Assembly: GCA_024704765.1 (NCBI GenBank)
Contig: JAKMXF010000166.1
Span: 460,743 to 524,742, forward strand
Source: Oopsacas minuta
Taxonomy: Eukaryota; Porifera; Hexactinellida; Lyssacinosida; Leucopsacidae
Direction of reading: 5' to 3'
DNA: 64,000 nucleotides
The number at the start of each line of letters is the position of its first letter. Within the stretch, counting starts at the first letter, position 1. A program made the translations under genes and the position numbers. Positions 52,563-63,943 of this stretch are shown piece after piece. The notes under the pieces are model-generated. The model made no database searches and was not told where the DNA came from. It was given only the letters and a program-made list of their open reading frames with translations.

Positions 52563-54342
52563 TCCCTTTGCATTCCCAATTATTTATCTTATATTCCGTG
52601 TCAGAGTAAAAACTCATTTGCATATACATCATCTCACATAAATAGCTGAAGCTCTACTTGTTCATATGTGTTTGTTCTTGTTTGCAATGCTGATTGGTGT
52701 TTGCTTGTAAATATTTCTTCTCGTTTTGATTGCTCTAACAGTATTAAACATGCGTATGCAAACTTTATGGATAATTAATAGGACATAGTAGTTCGGGCGT
52801 ATTCAGGCCATTTCTAAAAATAATTTTACATAAGAAAGATGCGAAATTCGGATTCAGCGTACTTTGTTATCCCTGTTTAGTCGTTGAAAGCAATTCGAAT
52901 TCTCTGTATATTTTGAGCTCTCAATTCATTGTTTACTTATATTCAATTATTCATAAAACAACAGTTAATTGGCATCTAAGAAACTTGAAAATGTGAAAAT
53001 TGGATTGAGTGTACTCGGTTAAAACCTTACAAGTATAATCCTAGTTAGTGCAAGCATCTACGTATATTTTGAAATTACAATTATCTTTCCACTATATTCA
53101 GAAAAGAAAAATTTATTTAATTATGAAAATCGGATTCAGCTTCAGCATATTCGATATAATTTGGTCTATTTTATTGATCCTTAATTCTTGATAAACACGC
53201 TATATAACTTATATACATATACGGGATATACATTTGAATTCAAATAGCATCCCATAAATACTTTCATTGATAACGGACAAATAACCAGACAGACTGGCAC
53301 AGACAGACTGACAAGAAATTAAGAATTCAAAATACAGATTATTCTATAATGTCTTCATGCGGGTGAAATTACCACTTGTTTCTTTCTTCCTATCAACTAC
53401 GTTGCAAAATCTCTTTACTCTGCACCTGCAGTATAAGTCTACGGACACGGTAGCAATATCTTTAAATTACTTCTAAGGACGACACTAATTATTCTAGCCA
53501 TATTGTCCTGGGAAATCCAACCTCCCAGACCTGACCATATATATACTTTAGTAAATTGATTATGTAGAAAATATATTCAGAATGTGACTATTACTTTAAG
53601 ATAGTCATTACTTCTCTCAGCGTCAGCGGATCTACTCTTTCCACTTCCTACGCTAGTCACAATAGGTAAACTAGCTATCTCAAAAATTGTTCATACCACA
53701 TCATGGCTATTATGTTAGAATATTATACTTACATATTATTATCTAATCTTTATGGAATTATAGTGCTGACACTATGGAAAATTCCATATTGAGCTCTTTT
53801 GATCAGATCACATTTCCCACAATGTATTGCTAGGTTTATTGAATAATTAATTAAACTTCTGCTTACACAGTACATGTATTAAGATAATTAGCTCGATTTG
53901 ATAGATAAATTCAAATTAACCAGTAATATCAATGGGGTATCGACGTAAACTGCTATAATTATTTTTTGCTGACAACTGTGTAATAATACTTATTAACCAT
54001 AATTAATTCACAAATCTTTGATATTATATAAGTGTAATATTGTTTATGAAGTGAAAATCAAGAGTAAAGTGGCCTATGGGACAGCTATTATTTATGGAAG
54101 TCAGACATCTCGCTACTTATTTGATTGGTCAATTTTAAATATTATTTTCAATTAAATTCTAAAGTGGTTAACGGATTGAAAAGTAAATAAAGTACTCGAT
54201 TTCACATCAATTGGAAGTAGAGTACTAAATTGTTCTTCAAACAGTTAGGATTCGATACATAGGAATTTCAATGTATCAACTGTGGATTTCAAAGTATCAA
54301 CTGTGAATTTCAAAGGTCAAACTTGTATAGTTTCCCAGATAA
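52563..54342. other. Intergenic with family B copy
   Basis: About 1.8 kb without a gene. Bases about 52840-53160 contain two or three diverged, inverted pieces of repeat family B (TGTTTACTTATATTCAATTA, GAAAATGTGAAAATTGGATT). Confidence 0.5.
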
Positions 54343-54484
54343 GTAAAATGCTCTGACTAAGATAGATGAAAGTTATTTTAGGATTCGTAAAGTGTTTCAT
54401 CATGAACACTATATTATTGTTCATGATGAAACACTTTTACGAATCCTAAAATAACTTTCATCTATCTTAGTCAGAGCATTTTAC
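54343..54484. repeat. Near-perfect 142-bp hairpin
   Basis: The left arm 54343-54407 (65 bases) and right arm 54419-54484 (66 bases) are exact inverse complements except for one extra A, around an 11-base loop. The arm sequence starts GTAAAATGCTCTGACTAAGA. No transposon terminus or target duplication is obvious. It could be a young foldback MITE or a hairpin-RNA source. Confidence 0.85.
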
Positions 54485-55463
54485 TATACTTTCCAAATTA
54501 CAAACGCCCAAGATATTTTCTTGTAATTCAAGGGTCGCTTACTATAAACTAGTGGCGTGACGAGGCCAATTGCCGCTGGAATCAAGCGTGAGAACGTCTT
54601 TTTGTGCTCACAGTACTTCTCTATACCGTCATAACTCCAGCACCAACCTTCCAGATATATTCGAAATGTATTGATCTTTTATACATGACATACCGTATAT
54701 GAAACACAGAATAAATATATGTACATGCACTGGACAGAGATCATATTTGACCACACCTGAATTTTTGAGTGATACTTATATCACAAAACATTTGGTCCGG
54801 CTGGACCGTTCAAGACGCGGCTAATCTGTTCAAGTATATAAAACTAGCAAACTACCCGTCGATTTCCACGGAAAGTTCACAAATACAATTTTGTAACATC
54901 TATAATCTGACATTTATTTTTGAACCATGTCCTGCGCAGTACTTTAGTTAGTTAGCTGTAGGAACAGCTGAAAATAATGCACCAATAACTATGCGGAATT
55001 TCTAATTGGATGTACATGGCCCAATAATAACTTAGTTTAATGTCGGGATGTGAATTGGTACGGTCACTGACACTCCGAGGATCACTTGGGATTTCTGTGG
55101 GACCATTCATGACCCCAACGATATGCTACTATTTCATTGCTCTATATTAGTACTCTATGGGATTATCCACGACTCATTTAATTTACTTAGCCCTGCATTT
55201 CCGGATTGCGGTCTTCTATAGTTTAATTTACAAATACTGTAGATTACATGCCGCTGGAATATTAACAATACACACTAGAAGATAAACATAGATAAAAACA
55301 TAATGTAAAACTCATAGATTGAGTTGTTGGAGGATTTTGTCAGGCAGCTAGCACATCTTGACAACTGTCCTTAGTCCTTGGTAGCTGTATTGAAGAGGAG
55401 GAGGAGGAGGAGAATTAGAAATGGGGCATGGCAGTGGATTTAAGAAGAAATGAAAGGAAAGAA
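54485..55463. other. Intergenic, no gene seen
   Basis: About 980 bases. A GAG-repeat tract, (GGA)n, lies at about 55395-55413. No coding frame was supported. Confidence 0.4.
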
Positions 55464-56562
55464 TTCACACCAAAGGTATAGAGTTAGTGAAGCGCACGAG
55501 TGAACATACTCATCCGCCTGACGAGCAGGCTGTGAGCTGCTGCGAGACGAAGGTGGGTATCAAGAGGAAAGCGCACACCACATAGTGGGCGAGAGTTTGC
55601 AGACAGCATCAGAGGGTACTGCTGCTATATGGATACCGCCGGGTAGTATGCGACCGATATATGTCCTCTCGAAGTAGTCGACTAGATCGCCTATCTCAGG
55701 CGTAAGGGGGAGGTCCATTGCCACTTGATCAAACAGATCGGGTACGTCTGGTGGTCGGGCAAAAGCAAGGGCTGGTATCCTCCGGATGCGCATAGCCAAC
55801 TCTTCGTCATGTGTGTAGGCAAACTGCAGCCCTACAGACTGCACATGCCGCCAGATATTCTGTGTGAGGTGCAAGAAGCAGCACTTCACTACTGTGTTAG
55901 GCCAGACATGCTCAAAGCTGGTAATCGGGCCCTTCTCAAAGTCCAGGAGCATCTGTTGAGGCTGGGCAAGTGGACAGAGTAGGCGGATCTGTTCCCACAT
56001 CCTCAGGTAGGCAGCCTCCGTCTTGTTGGGCAGTAGCACGAACTGGCTCGGTAACAGATGACCGGTCTTCATAGGATCATCTCCTTCACGGAGTCCATGC
56101 ATCTCATACACCTGGGCGAAGAGGGGAGGTGCCGTCTTGAAGGTGCCATCAGCTAGCCAGATCTTGCTTCGCTGCAGCATCCCGAGGTTGTGTTGTGTCG
56201 CGAAGATGAGGAATCTGTGTACATCGTCTGCACCAGAGTCGTAGAGTAAGAACTGTTCTCCCTTGGCTGTCTGCTGGTAGAGCTAGCTCTGCTAGAGTGG
56301 TAGGCTGTGCTGGAGCTGCAAGTACAGTAGCACGTTGGCGTTGTATCGTCCGCTTCAGGTTGTCCAGTTTGGGGAGTTTAGCAGCAGTATCCTCTGATGC
56401 TGTCTGCAAACTCTCGCCCACTATGTGGTGTGCGCTATCCTGCGACTCCCGCGCTTTCCTCTTGATACCCACCTTCGTCTCGCAGCAGCTCACAACCTGC
56501 TCGTCAGGGGCATGAGTATGTTCACTCGTGCGCTTCACTATCTCTATACCTTTGGTGTGAAC
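55464..56562 (-). mobile_element. Truncated MULE fragment with self-inverted end
   Basis: A GC-richer block holding a minus-strand FLYWCH/MULE transposase. Its left end, 55464-55626, is an inverted copy of its own 5' region, 56380-56562. The copy at the left lacks about 20 bases, consistent with loss between two AGCGC direct repeats. Terminal repeats beyond this pair were not found. Confidence 0.75.
55612..56538 (-). pseudogene. MULE transposase, truncated and frameshifted
   Basis: The first frame (56538-56149) begins inside the end of a FLYWCH-like finger (His-Thr-His-Ala-Pro-Asp). It continues through a linker with Leu-Lys-Arg-Thr-Ile-Gln-Arg. After a frameshift near 56165 the DDE core appears: first Asp in Trp-Leu-Ala-Asp-Gly-Thr-Phe-Lys-Thr-Ala-Pro, Leu-Pro-Asn-Lys-Thr-Glu, second Asp in Leu-Leu-Asp-Phe-Glu-Lys-Gly, and Cys-Cys-Phe-Leu-His-Leu. 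The region that should supply the third catalytic residue is replaced by antisense sequence of the gene's own start. Hence it is non-functional. It is a different family from the MULE at 13042-14543. Confidence 0.83.
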
Positions 56563-59254
56563 TCTAGCTTTGCAAACTCCTCTTTATTCACACAACCAAT
56601 GCCGACCATCTCCTTCTCTCCTCTCCATTGAGGTGCAGCTACCATAGAATAAGAACAGTGGTTATGATGCGGTAGCTGCATCTCTCTTGATATTTCTTAC
56701 ATCACTATTTACAACACTACTCTCAGACATATTATTATAATTTATCATGATTATTTATTCTCTTATATTTATTATAATTTATAATAATTTGTATTCCATT
56801 AGTTTGTAGACACATAGATATTAAACATTCAATATAGTATATTTATGACCTGATTTGATTCATCTGACTTGTTATCGAATAGAAACCTAAATGGTTAATT
56901 TCCTGGCACGAACGGGGTGGTTCAAACTTTACATAACACTTAATGCCTGAATTGGATATCTTACTGGCAAGTATTCTCATGTCCCCATTTTGTAGGAAGA
57001 TTGGGTAGGGGTATAACTTGTAACACATCATACCACCCTATCTTTAGAAGTACTTCTAAGGATAGGGTGGTATGAAGTTCATTTAACCATGACCTACGTA
57101 AGACCACGATTTGACTTATAATACGTAACACTTCGAATTGTTACATGATTGTAAGTTAAAGAACAAATATCTGTTACAGATATCATTCCGATCTATCCCT
57201 GCAAGGCCAATATTTAAAGGTGGTGGGCTAGTTTACTTAACTAAAACACTACCTATCTAGATATTAAATTATCACCCAGATTACCTGGCCCGATTTACCC
57301 CGTGGCTCTATTATGTGGAGTCTACCGTATTAAAGGAATTTAGAGTTAGATCAGCTCAATGTGGGAAAATATAATAAAGATTTTCCATTAGAAGAACGTG
57401 CTTCAAATATGTGTTAGGATAAATCCGGAATGATTTTATTAATATTTTTCCAAATGTATGGTTAATCCTTTGGTCACAGATTGTGCAATCTATACTTTAC
57501 TACTTGTATAGTTGAAAAATATAAGTAAGCCCTAGAAAGAAGTAATTTAATATAACTTTTAACTGCAATTATATTATCTTATTCTGCTATAATGAATTCA
57601 GCTTTTAACGAAATAGAAGCGATTTCCAAGTACTAGTAGTTTACAATAGTAGTTAGTTACGTCACAGATATTACTTGTGGTCATTTTCATTATTTTCCCT
57701 ATAATCTAAATTGAAATAATTGTCAAATCGATTGACCAATCAAATTAGGTGCGAATTGTCGGTATTCCCATCTTTAAACATTTCCTTTTGAATATTTCTT
57801 ATTATTCGAGTCTCGAAGTGACATGCAAACCTGCAACAATCTATATAACCCCTCAAGGAAATTTCTCAATCAATTATTTTAATTTTCTCATAAATCGAGT
57901 TCTTTAGTGATTAATACACTCACATTGTCTAGGGCTTTCGTAAGCTTCTTGTACTAGTTTTGAACCAAGAGCTCTTCAGTTAAGTCCATTAATTCTAATT
58001 ATTTGCATTCAAATTGAAGACTGATCCAAATTTATTTCATCAATTAGATAATCCTTAATTTTATTGCTGTACCTCCTATCTGTTATTATAGCAGAGTATT
58101 CTGATTAATCATTGCTTGAGTCAGTGAATCTATCTGGTGAAATATAGGAGTATTCAATAGTCATGCATCATTCCGCTGCCTATCATATCTGAGACAATTT
58201 TCTGATAATCATAATTGCTAACTACCCTACCACGTCAAATAGTCTATATTTTAGAATTAAAGTTCTAATTTGACCTCCGCCATTAGCGCTGCCCATTTCC
58301 CACAGATCAATGACTTTGAATAAGTAAATCCAGACCATTGAACTGATTACTCTTTAGTAATCATATCAATGTCTGTATTTACTTAGTACATTCTATTGAT
58401 ATTCAATTCTCATAGATTATCACTATACAATGAGTATAGCTAATAAATCTCACTGAGTTGCTAATACGATATATTTAGAGGTGACAATTGTGATTAGTCT
58501 ATATATTTGTTAAGTAGTTTTTATCAATACTAGTTGGGTCTATTAATATGCTATAGGATTATATAACTATAGGTTATTGATTCCCAATCTTTGATTTATT
58601 CCTCAAAACCATTATTTGATTTTTGTTGATTATTTATTGCCTTCCTAATCACAATCTTAATCTACATTACTACGTCTCTTTACCTCCTCTTTAATCTCAT
58701 CCTTAGCTCTTAAACAAAGACAGTATTTTTCACTTCTCATACGTTTATTAATTGTCTATGAATCTGATGAGTTAATATTGCCAATAATTTGATAGCAAAT
58801 TCTAGCAATTGGGTAAATTAATATTATGGAATTGAATTACGCACACAGTAGACGATTGTTTGTATTAATTGATGCTTATTCTGCTCTCTTATCCATCTTC
58901 TATCCCGCCCTATAGCTATGTACAGTTATTCGACATAATTATACTTATTTTAGAAATTCGCTCTGTTACTAATGTAAATACTATCTTAGGACACACACCC
59001 TAAAAATTTGTTACTTATGTTATCAGTACAATATGTCTGCATTCTTGAGATAAACAGACAATTGTAATTTATGTACGCCAAACCTCATCAATATTATCTT
59101 AATGATACGTAGTTACACCTGAACATTGACTCATAAGTCCTAACAATATCAATGACAATCAATTTAATTAATGGCAGTCTGTGAATGTACTCGTCAAACT
59201 GTGATTTGTTACCTTAGAATATTCTAATTTTATAGTTTGAATCCTTGGGATGTA
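56563..59254. other. Long intergenic stretch, no gene seen
   Basis: About 2.7 kb, mostly very AT-rich from 56740 on. It contains a 46-bp palindrome at 57029-57074. No coding frame over 62 codons has recognisable content. Confidence 0.5.
57029..57074. repeat. 46-bp loopless palindrome
   Basis: CATACCACCCTATCTTTAGA and following bases are mirrored by the next 23 bases with a single mismatch and no spacer, centred at AAGT/ACTT. Possibly the fused ends of a MITE, a cruciform or a regulatory site; it cannot be decided here. Confidence 0.85.
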
Positions 59255-59671
59255 CAGTAGAACCTGACACAGAGAGTGGGGTGTCCGAGAAGTGTTTGTA
59301 AGACTCTTCGCCGACGCGCCCCACTTTGGGAAATACCCCACCCCTAACATTGGAATTTTACGAATTTGTATATTTTAATGAAATTAGTCCTATATATTTT
59401 AAATATATTTTAGGCTATTTCACTTTGGGATTTTCCACTGTATGTTCTCCCAGTTATAACATAATACCATTTTGAGAGATTCTTTTGGCTGGTCTTCGGA
59501 AGATTCTTCCTCCACACCATTTTATGAGGCAAACTCCCTTGAATGACATTTGGCAGGTTCTAATGTATTTTAGAATTTCTAATTGAATTTTGTATACAAT
59601 TTCATTCAATATTGCCTGCCGCCCACCCCAAACCCCACTACTGACAAACCCCCCATTGGGAAGTTCCACTG
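59255..59671. mobile_element. Pogo/Tigger-like MITE, 417 bp
   Basis: The left CAGTAGAACCTGACAC and right AAGTTCCACTG ends are inverse-related and flanked by TA (59253-59254, 59672-59673). Internal CACTTTGGG-type repeats. Non-coding; ends just 55 bases before the HRD1 start. Confidence 0.62.
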
Positions 59672-59726
59672 TATTTCCTATTTATAATTAAATGTCCCAC
59701 TTTTATTAGCTTTTTGTTATTTTAAG

Positions 59727-61181
59727 ATGCAGTTCACATTCAACAAAGCTTGCCTTGGGATAATGGGACTAACAGCTTGTGTTGTAACCAAAAGCTTTAT
59801 CACTCACGTCCAATTCTACCCTGCCATGCTTAGCATAGCCAGGTCATCTCCCAGTGCTATACTTGTATACTTACAAGCTGGTATTGTTGCTTTTTGGATA
59901 GGAAAGCTATTCAAAAAAATATTCTTTGGTACTCTACAGCGAAATGAGTTAGAGAATATAGTTGAACAAATGTGGGGGGCAATTACTGATGGTTTTCTTG
60001 CGTTTGCATTTTTCCGTGAAATAACTTCACATTATTTGCTTCTCTTCGTACTTCTCTTTTTCAAATTCTTTCATTGGACAATGCAAGACCGCGTGGAGTC
60101 CATGGAGAGAAATTTATTTATCAGTTGGTTATTCCATTTCAGGATAACTTCTCTAATAATCCTATTCAGCATTATTGACATTTCATTCTTGAAGTATGCC
60201 TATGACTCACTTATGTTAAAAGGATTTTCTGTTCAAGTAATATTCGGGTTTGAATACTTGATTCTCCTTCTTCTGGTGGTTTCCATTACCCTTAAGTACA
60301 TATTCCATACAATAGATCTCACATCTCAGCAGCCTTGGGACAACAAGACTACATTTATAATGTATACTGAGCTAACTTCATCTTTCATTCGTCTCTGTTT
60401 GTATTTGGTACTCTTTGCTGTAATGACTCAGTATGTATTTATCCCTCTGTTCGCCATCTGGCCTACTTACATAGCATTTAGGTCGTTTAGATATTATTTC
60501 ACTGTAATCCTTTTAGCCAGGAAAGCTGTATCTAATCTTAACAAGTATCAAATACCTTCTGCTGATGAGTTAGAGCGATACAATGATTTGTGTATTGTTT
60601 GTAGAGAAGACCTGGTGAATAGAGACTGTAGGAAGTTACCTTGTGGACACATCTATCATACTTCATGTCTGAAATCTTGGTTCCAACGGAAGCAAAGTTG
60701 TCCTCTCTGTCGTTATGACGTATTATCTGATGCGACACAACCAGTTCCCCCTGTTAGGCCTAATGCTAATGCAGGTGTTCCAGCTGCAAACAATCAACCT
60801 GCGAGGGAAACAGGAGTTGCAGATGCACCTGCTGGTGAGCCAGACGGCGAGATTAAATCTAAACCACAAGACACAGCTAGTACTTCTTCTCTGCCAAAAT
60901 TTCCTTGGAACATTCCAGATATTTCATCAAGCCAAGTTCCCAATTTCCCTAGCATTAATGAGGGTAGCTTACCTTCTTTAGTTAACAACCAATTTCCAGT
61001 ACCTCTCAAGGAACTGAGCATTGAAGATTTGGAGAGATTGGAATCTGAAGAGAGAGCTGGTATAGAAGCTAGACTCTTAGTACTACAAAATGTAAGACAG
61101 CTTTTGGACTGTGCTACTGTTCAGCTCTCTTCTTATCTGGACTCTGTTAAGAAAGCGCAAGTTAAGAATGATGATATTTGA
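59727..61181 (+). CDS. SYVN1: HRD1/synoviolin ER-associated E3 ubiquitin ligase
   Basis: 484 residues, single exon. The N-terminal half (about 1-275) has several hydrophobic helices. It includes HRD1 motifs such as Phe-Phe-Gly-Thr-Leu-Gln, Phe-Lys-Phe-Phe-His-Trp and Arg-Val-Glu-Ser-Met-Glu-Arg. A RING-H2 finger spans 289-328 (Cys-Ile-Val-Cys ... Cys-Gly-His-Ile-Tyr-His ... Cys-Pro-Leu-Cys). The Pro/Ser-rich tail is followed by a C-terminal helix (Leu-Glu-Arg-Leu-Glu-Ser-Glu-Glu-Arg-Ala). HRD1 is the central ligase and channel of ER-associated degradation with SEL1L; this role is inferred. The protein is shorter than vertebrate synoviolin through a short proline-rich tail. All RING ligands are present. 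Confidence 0.95.
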   Translation: MQFTFNKACLGIMGLTACVVTKSFITHVQFYPAMLSIARSSPSAILVYLQAGIVAFWIGKLFKKIFFGTLQRNELENIVEQMWGAITDGFLAFAFFREITSHYLLLFVLLFFKFFHWTMQDRVESMERNLFISWLFHFRITSLIILFSIIDISFLKYAYDSLMLKGFSVQVIFGFEYLILLLLVVSITLKYIFHTIDLTSQQPWDNKTTFIMYTELTSSFIRLCLYLVLFAVMTQYVFIPLFAIWPTYIAFRSFRYYFTVILLARKAVSNLNKYQIPSADELERYNDLCIVCREDLVNRDCRKLPCGHIYHTSCLKSWFQRKQSCPLCRYDVLSDATQPVPPVRPNANAGVPAANNQPARETGVADAPAGEPDGEIKSKPQDTASTSSLPKFPWNIPDISSSQVPNFPSINEGSLPSLVNNQFPVPLKELSIEDLERLESEERAGIEARLLVLQNVRQLLDCATVQLSSYLDSVKKAQVKNDDI

Positions 61182-61672
61182 TAATCACTAACAGATATAA
61201 TAATTATCCATTAATTTTGTGTAAATTCTTTCCAATGATTATGTTATTGTTGAATGATTTACATGTATGTTGTATGTATCTCCTGCGTCATGTCAAAATT
61301 ATTTATTTTCATTTAATTAACAAAGCAAAATGCTGTGGAATTGTAAGAGATATGATAAATCAGGATTTTTTTCTAGTGGAAATACCGGAATGGGAGAGAA
61401 TGCACTGGTTGTCATACTTATAGGGTGTACATTATCGTTTACACAAGATTCAATTGCAATTTTTCTAGTTTTCTTTGACGTTATTCTTTATTGTGATAAT
61501 TACTTATATTCTACAGGATTTCATATAAGGGGAGTGGGGTGAGAGGCAAGACCCGGATATCTTCATGAACGATTTCTCTCCCACAAGAATTTTTCTACCA
61601 ATTAAATAAAAATGTATTTACGTACGTAGGTGGACCAGCAGAATATCATGTGACAAATGTCATTGATGTGGC
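61182..61672. other. Non-coding 3' of HRD1
   Basis: About 490 AT-rich bases including the expected HRD1 3' UTR. No repeat or gene recognised. Confidence 0.4.
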
Positions 61673-61816
61673 CAGAGGCGTAACTAGCATTTCTTCTTTG
61701 ATGTTACTGCAGAGTTGCAGGATATGCTAGTGGAGTTATGTACTACCAACCCCAATAATACAAAGATTGCTAGCATCCTCAATAATCCAGGGGTTGCTGG
61801 AAACCCCCTCTACGCC
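61673..61816. mobile_element. 144-bp MITE with AGGCGTAACTAG-type end
   Basis: The left CCAGAGGCGTAACTAGCA is partly mirrored by CCCCTCTACGCCTATG at the right. Related in its GCGTAACTA core to the element at 51391-51532. It ends about 125 bases before the DPY30-motif start codon. Confidence 0.55.
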
Positions 61817-61941
61817 TATGTATATGACTGACCCATTAATCAATGTAGAATGTTTTTGGGATGGTAACCAAATTTGGAGTCTCCTCCTATTTCAAAATTC
61901 TGTATAAAACCCTGACTAATTATACCTTTTATGACGTTAGA

Positions 61942-62718
61942 ATGGATTCGCAGTACTTGAAAGAGACCGTAGGAGAAGCTTTAACTGAATCTCTGAAGAC
62001 TGTATTGGATAAACAGCCAGCTGACCCTATCGAGTACATAGCATTGATGTTGTTGCAATATATTAAGAACCATGATGGAAAACCCTCAGAATTTTCCAAA
62101 AGAATTGCCAATCATTCTCGGATCCCTGCTATGGTAGAGAAAGAAAAAGTAATTATTGATTCAAAAGAAATTGAGTTAGTAGAGAAGGAGGATAAGGAGC
62201 AAGAACCTGACGAATCTAAGAATGTTCCAATATCAGAAGATATAGATGGACCTATTGAAAAAGTTGATGTGAGTGAACCTCACAAGGAAGAACTCACTTA
62301 TGAAACCAAGGAGGATAAGGAGCAAGAACCTGACGAATCTAAGAATGTTCCAATATCAGAAGATATAGATGGACCTATTGAAAAAGTTGATGTGAGTGAA
62401 CCTCACAAAGAAGAACTCACTTATGAAACCAAGGAGGAACCAGTTGATTCCACGGAACCAGAAACAGCTGATGATATTATAGAAGTTGATAAAGTAGTAG
62501 AGGAAGTAAGTGCAGATATACAAATACAAGAGGATCTAGCAGTTAACGTTATGGGTGAGCAAGTAAGTAACAATGTCAAAATAGCTTCTGATATTCCTGA
62601 AGAAAAGATTAGTATAGATGAAGTTAAAGAACAGAGCACTGAGGAAACTACTCACCAGGATCTGTCTGAAACATCACCCGAAGGAGATCAGTCGATACCA
62701 GTGGAAACCACAGAGTAA
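61942..62718 (+). CDS. DPY30-motif protein with acidic tandem-repeat tail
   Basis: 258 residues from the ATG at 61942. The Dpy-30 motif fills residues 1-45 (Tyr-Leu-Lys-Glu-Thr-Val-Gly-Glu-Ala-Leu ... Asp-Pro-Ile-Glu-Tyr-Ile-Ala), the dimerisation and docking helix pair found in DYDC proteins and in ciliary and methyltransferase scaffolds. It resembles the DYDC type more than the histone-methyltransferase DPY30. Another in-frame ATG exists at 61861, but conservation starts at 61942. The rest is very acidic, low-complexity and probably disordered, with two 41-residue repeats. A flagellar/ciliary role is plausible from family. Confidence 0.88.
   Translation: MDSQYLKETVGEALTESLKTVLDKQPADPIEYIALMLLQYIKNHDGKPSEFSKRIANHSRIPAMVEKEKVIIDSKEIELVEKEDKEQEPDESKNVPISEDIDGPIEKVDVSEPHKEELTYETKEDKEQEPDESKNVPISEDIDGPIEKVDVSEPHKEELTYETKEEPVDSTEPETADDIIEVDKVVEEVSADIQIQEDLAVNVMGEQVSNNVKIASDIPEEKISIDEVKEQSTEETTHQDLSETSPEGDQSIPVETTE
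62188..62433 (+). repeat. Tandem 123-bp coding repeat, 2 copies
   Basis: Two nearly identical 123-base units (start points 62188 and 62311) encode two 41-residue acidic repeats in the DPY30-motif protein. Near-identity at DNA level indicates recent duplication; the period is a multiple of three and keeps the frame. Confidence 0.93.
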
Positions 62719-63943
62719 CTATTTATTGTTTTACCGTCGATTCACTTGATATCATTATAGATCATAATTATTTATCTTATCTATCTCTACACTGTTGGAT
62801 TATTTCTGAAATCATTATTTCAATACTCTATATTTTGAACTATTCCTTCTTAAAATAATAAATGTATTTTATGGAATTATACAATATTTAGAGAATCAGA
62901 ACCAAATACTTTTGGTATTTGTAAAATTCAGTAATATTTAATGATTTTTCGTAGCGCCATTTTAGTTCAGTTCCTAGCGCATTGGACATTAATTCATAGT
63001 TCTTTTGTCTAAACTTATTTGATTTTGTAAATTCTTTATACTAAGTTTCATTTTGCTTAATGAGTAGTAACACTAATTATGTTTGGTTATGTAACTGATA
63101 ATCTAATAAATTCCTTCAACCAAGCTAACCTGAGCATTTAGTTGTTAAACTTGATCATTATGATAGAGTGTTTATATAATATTGGCGCCTTACTTAGGGA
63201 TTAATAGCTCTCCCCCAATATTAAATACACACGTGGTATTTTATAGAGACATCCAGATTATCTCGCTCCGTGACCATCATATAACTCACAACTTGGTAGA
63301 GCAATGTCTACTTAATTCATTGAACTCAATACATTTCACAATTCAAACTACAAAGCACAAAGGTAGTTATTTAGCATAATTACTTCCTTCCATGACAATC
63401 ATAACCACTTAGAGAGTAAGCTATATTTTGATAGTTTAACTGCTAATAAGCACATGATTCGATACATGTTTAATGTTTGAATCCTTTTTAAATTTGACAT
63501 AATTCAATCATTATATTCACAGGTTTTTAGCAATGGATTAAAGGGAAACATCTTTCCTTATGTTGAATAGATTTAAATTGCACCAACTTTACTATGTATG
63601 TATAGGATATGGTGGTTTCTATCTTTTTCAATGTTGGAAATGTAAAATTCTTTGGATCGGTGATAGGTCACCTTTATTCTGAGGAATATGGTTAATGGAT
63701 GGCCTCCACTTAAGGTTCCAATTTTCCCTGTGGCACTTTTTAAATGATGAAGAGCTGAATTTTTTTGTTTGGAGAGATAAGATATATTTTGTGATTATCA
63801 TGATCAATGTAGATTGTAGAGATAATTTATTTGATAATTTTGTGATATTAAAGTTTTGAAATCGCTTAAGTTATAATTGAGATTATTCGAGCATTTCTAT
63901 ATTTCTGCATTGAAACGTCAAACTGCATTTAATTAATTAAAAA
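62719..63943. other. Intergenic, no gene seen
   Basis: About 1.2 kb. An AATAAA lies near 62856, fitting the 3' end of the DPY30-motif gene. The segment near 63695-63745 (GGATGGCCTCCACTTAAGGT) recurs near 24570. No gene. Confidence 0.45.

Noticed and set aside
2124-62718. Prokaryotic or contaminant DNA because genes lack introns
   Set aside because: Every recognised gene is a eukaryotic, mostly animal-type family with large AT-rich intergenic spaces full of MITEs; there is no operon structure or ribosome-binding pattern.
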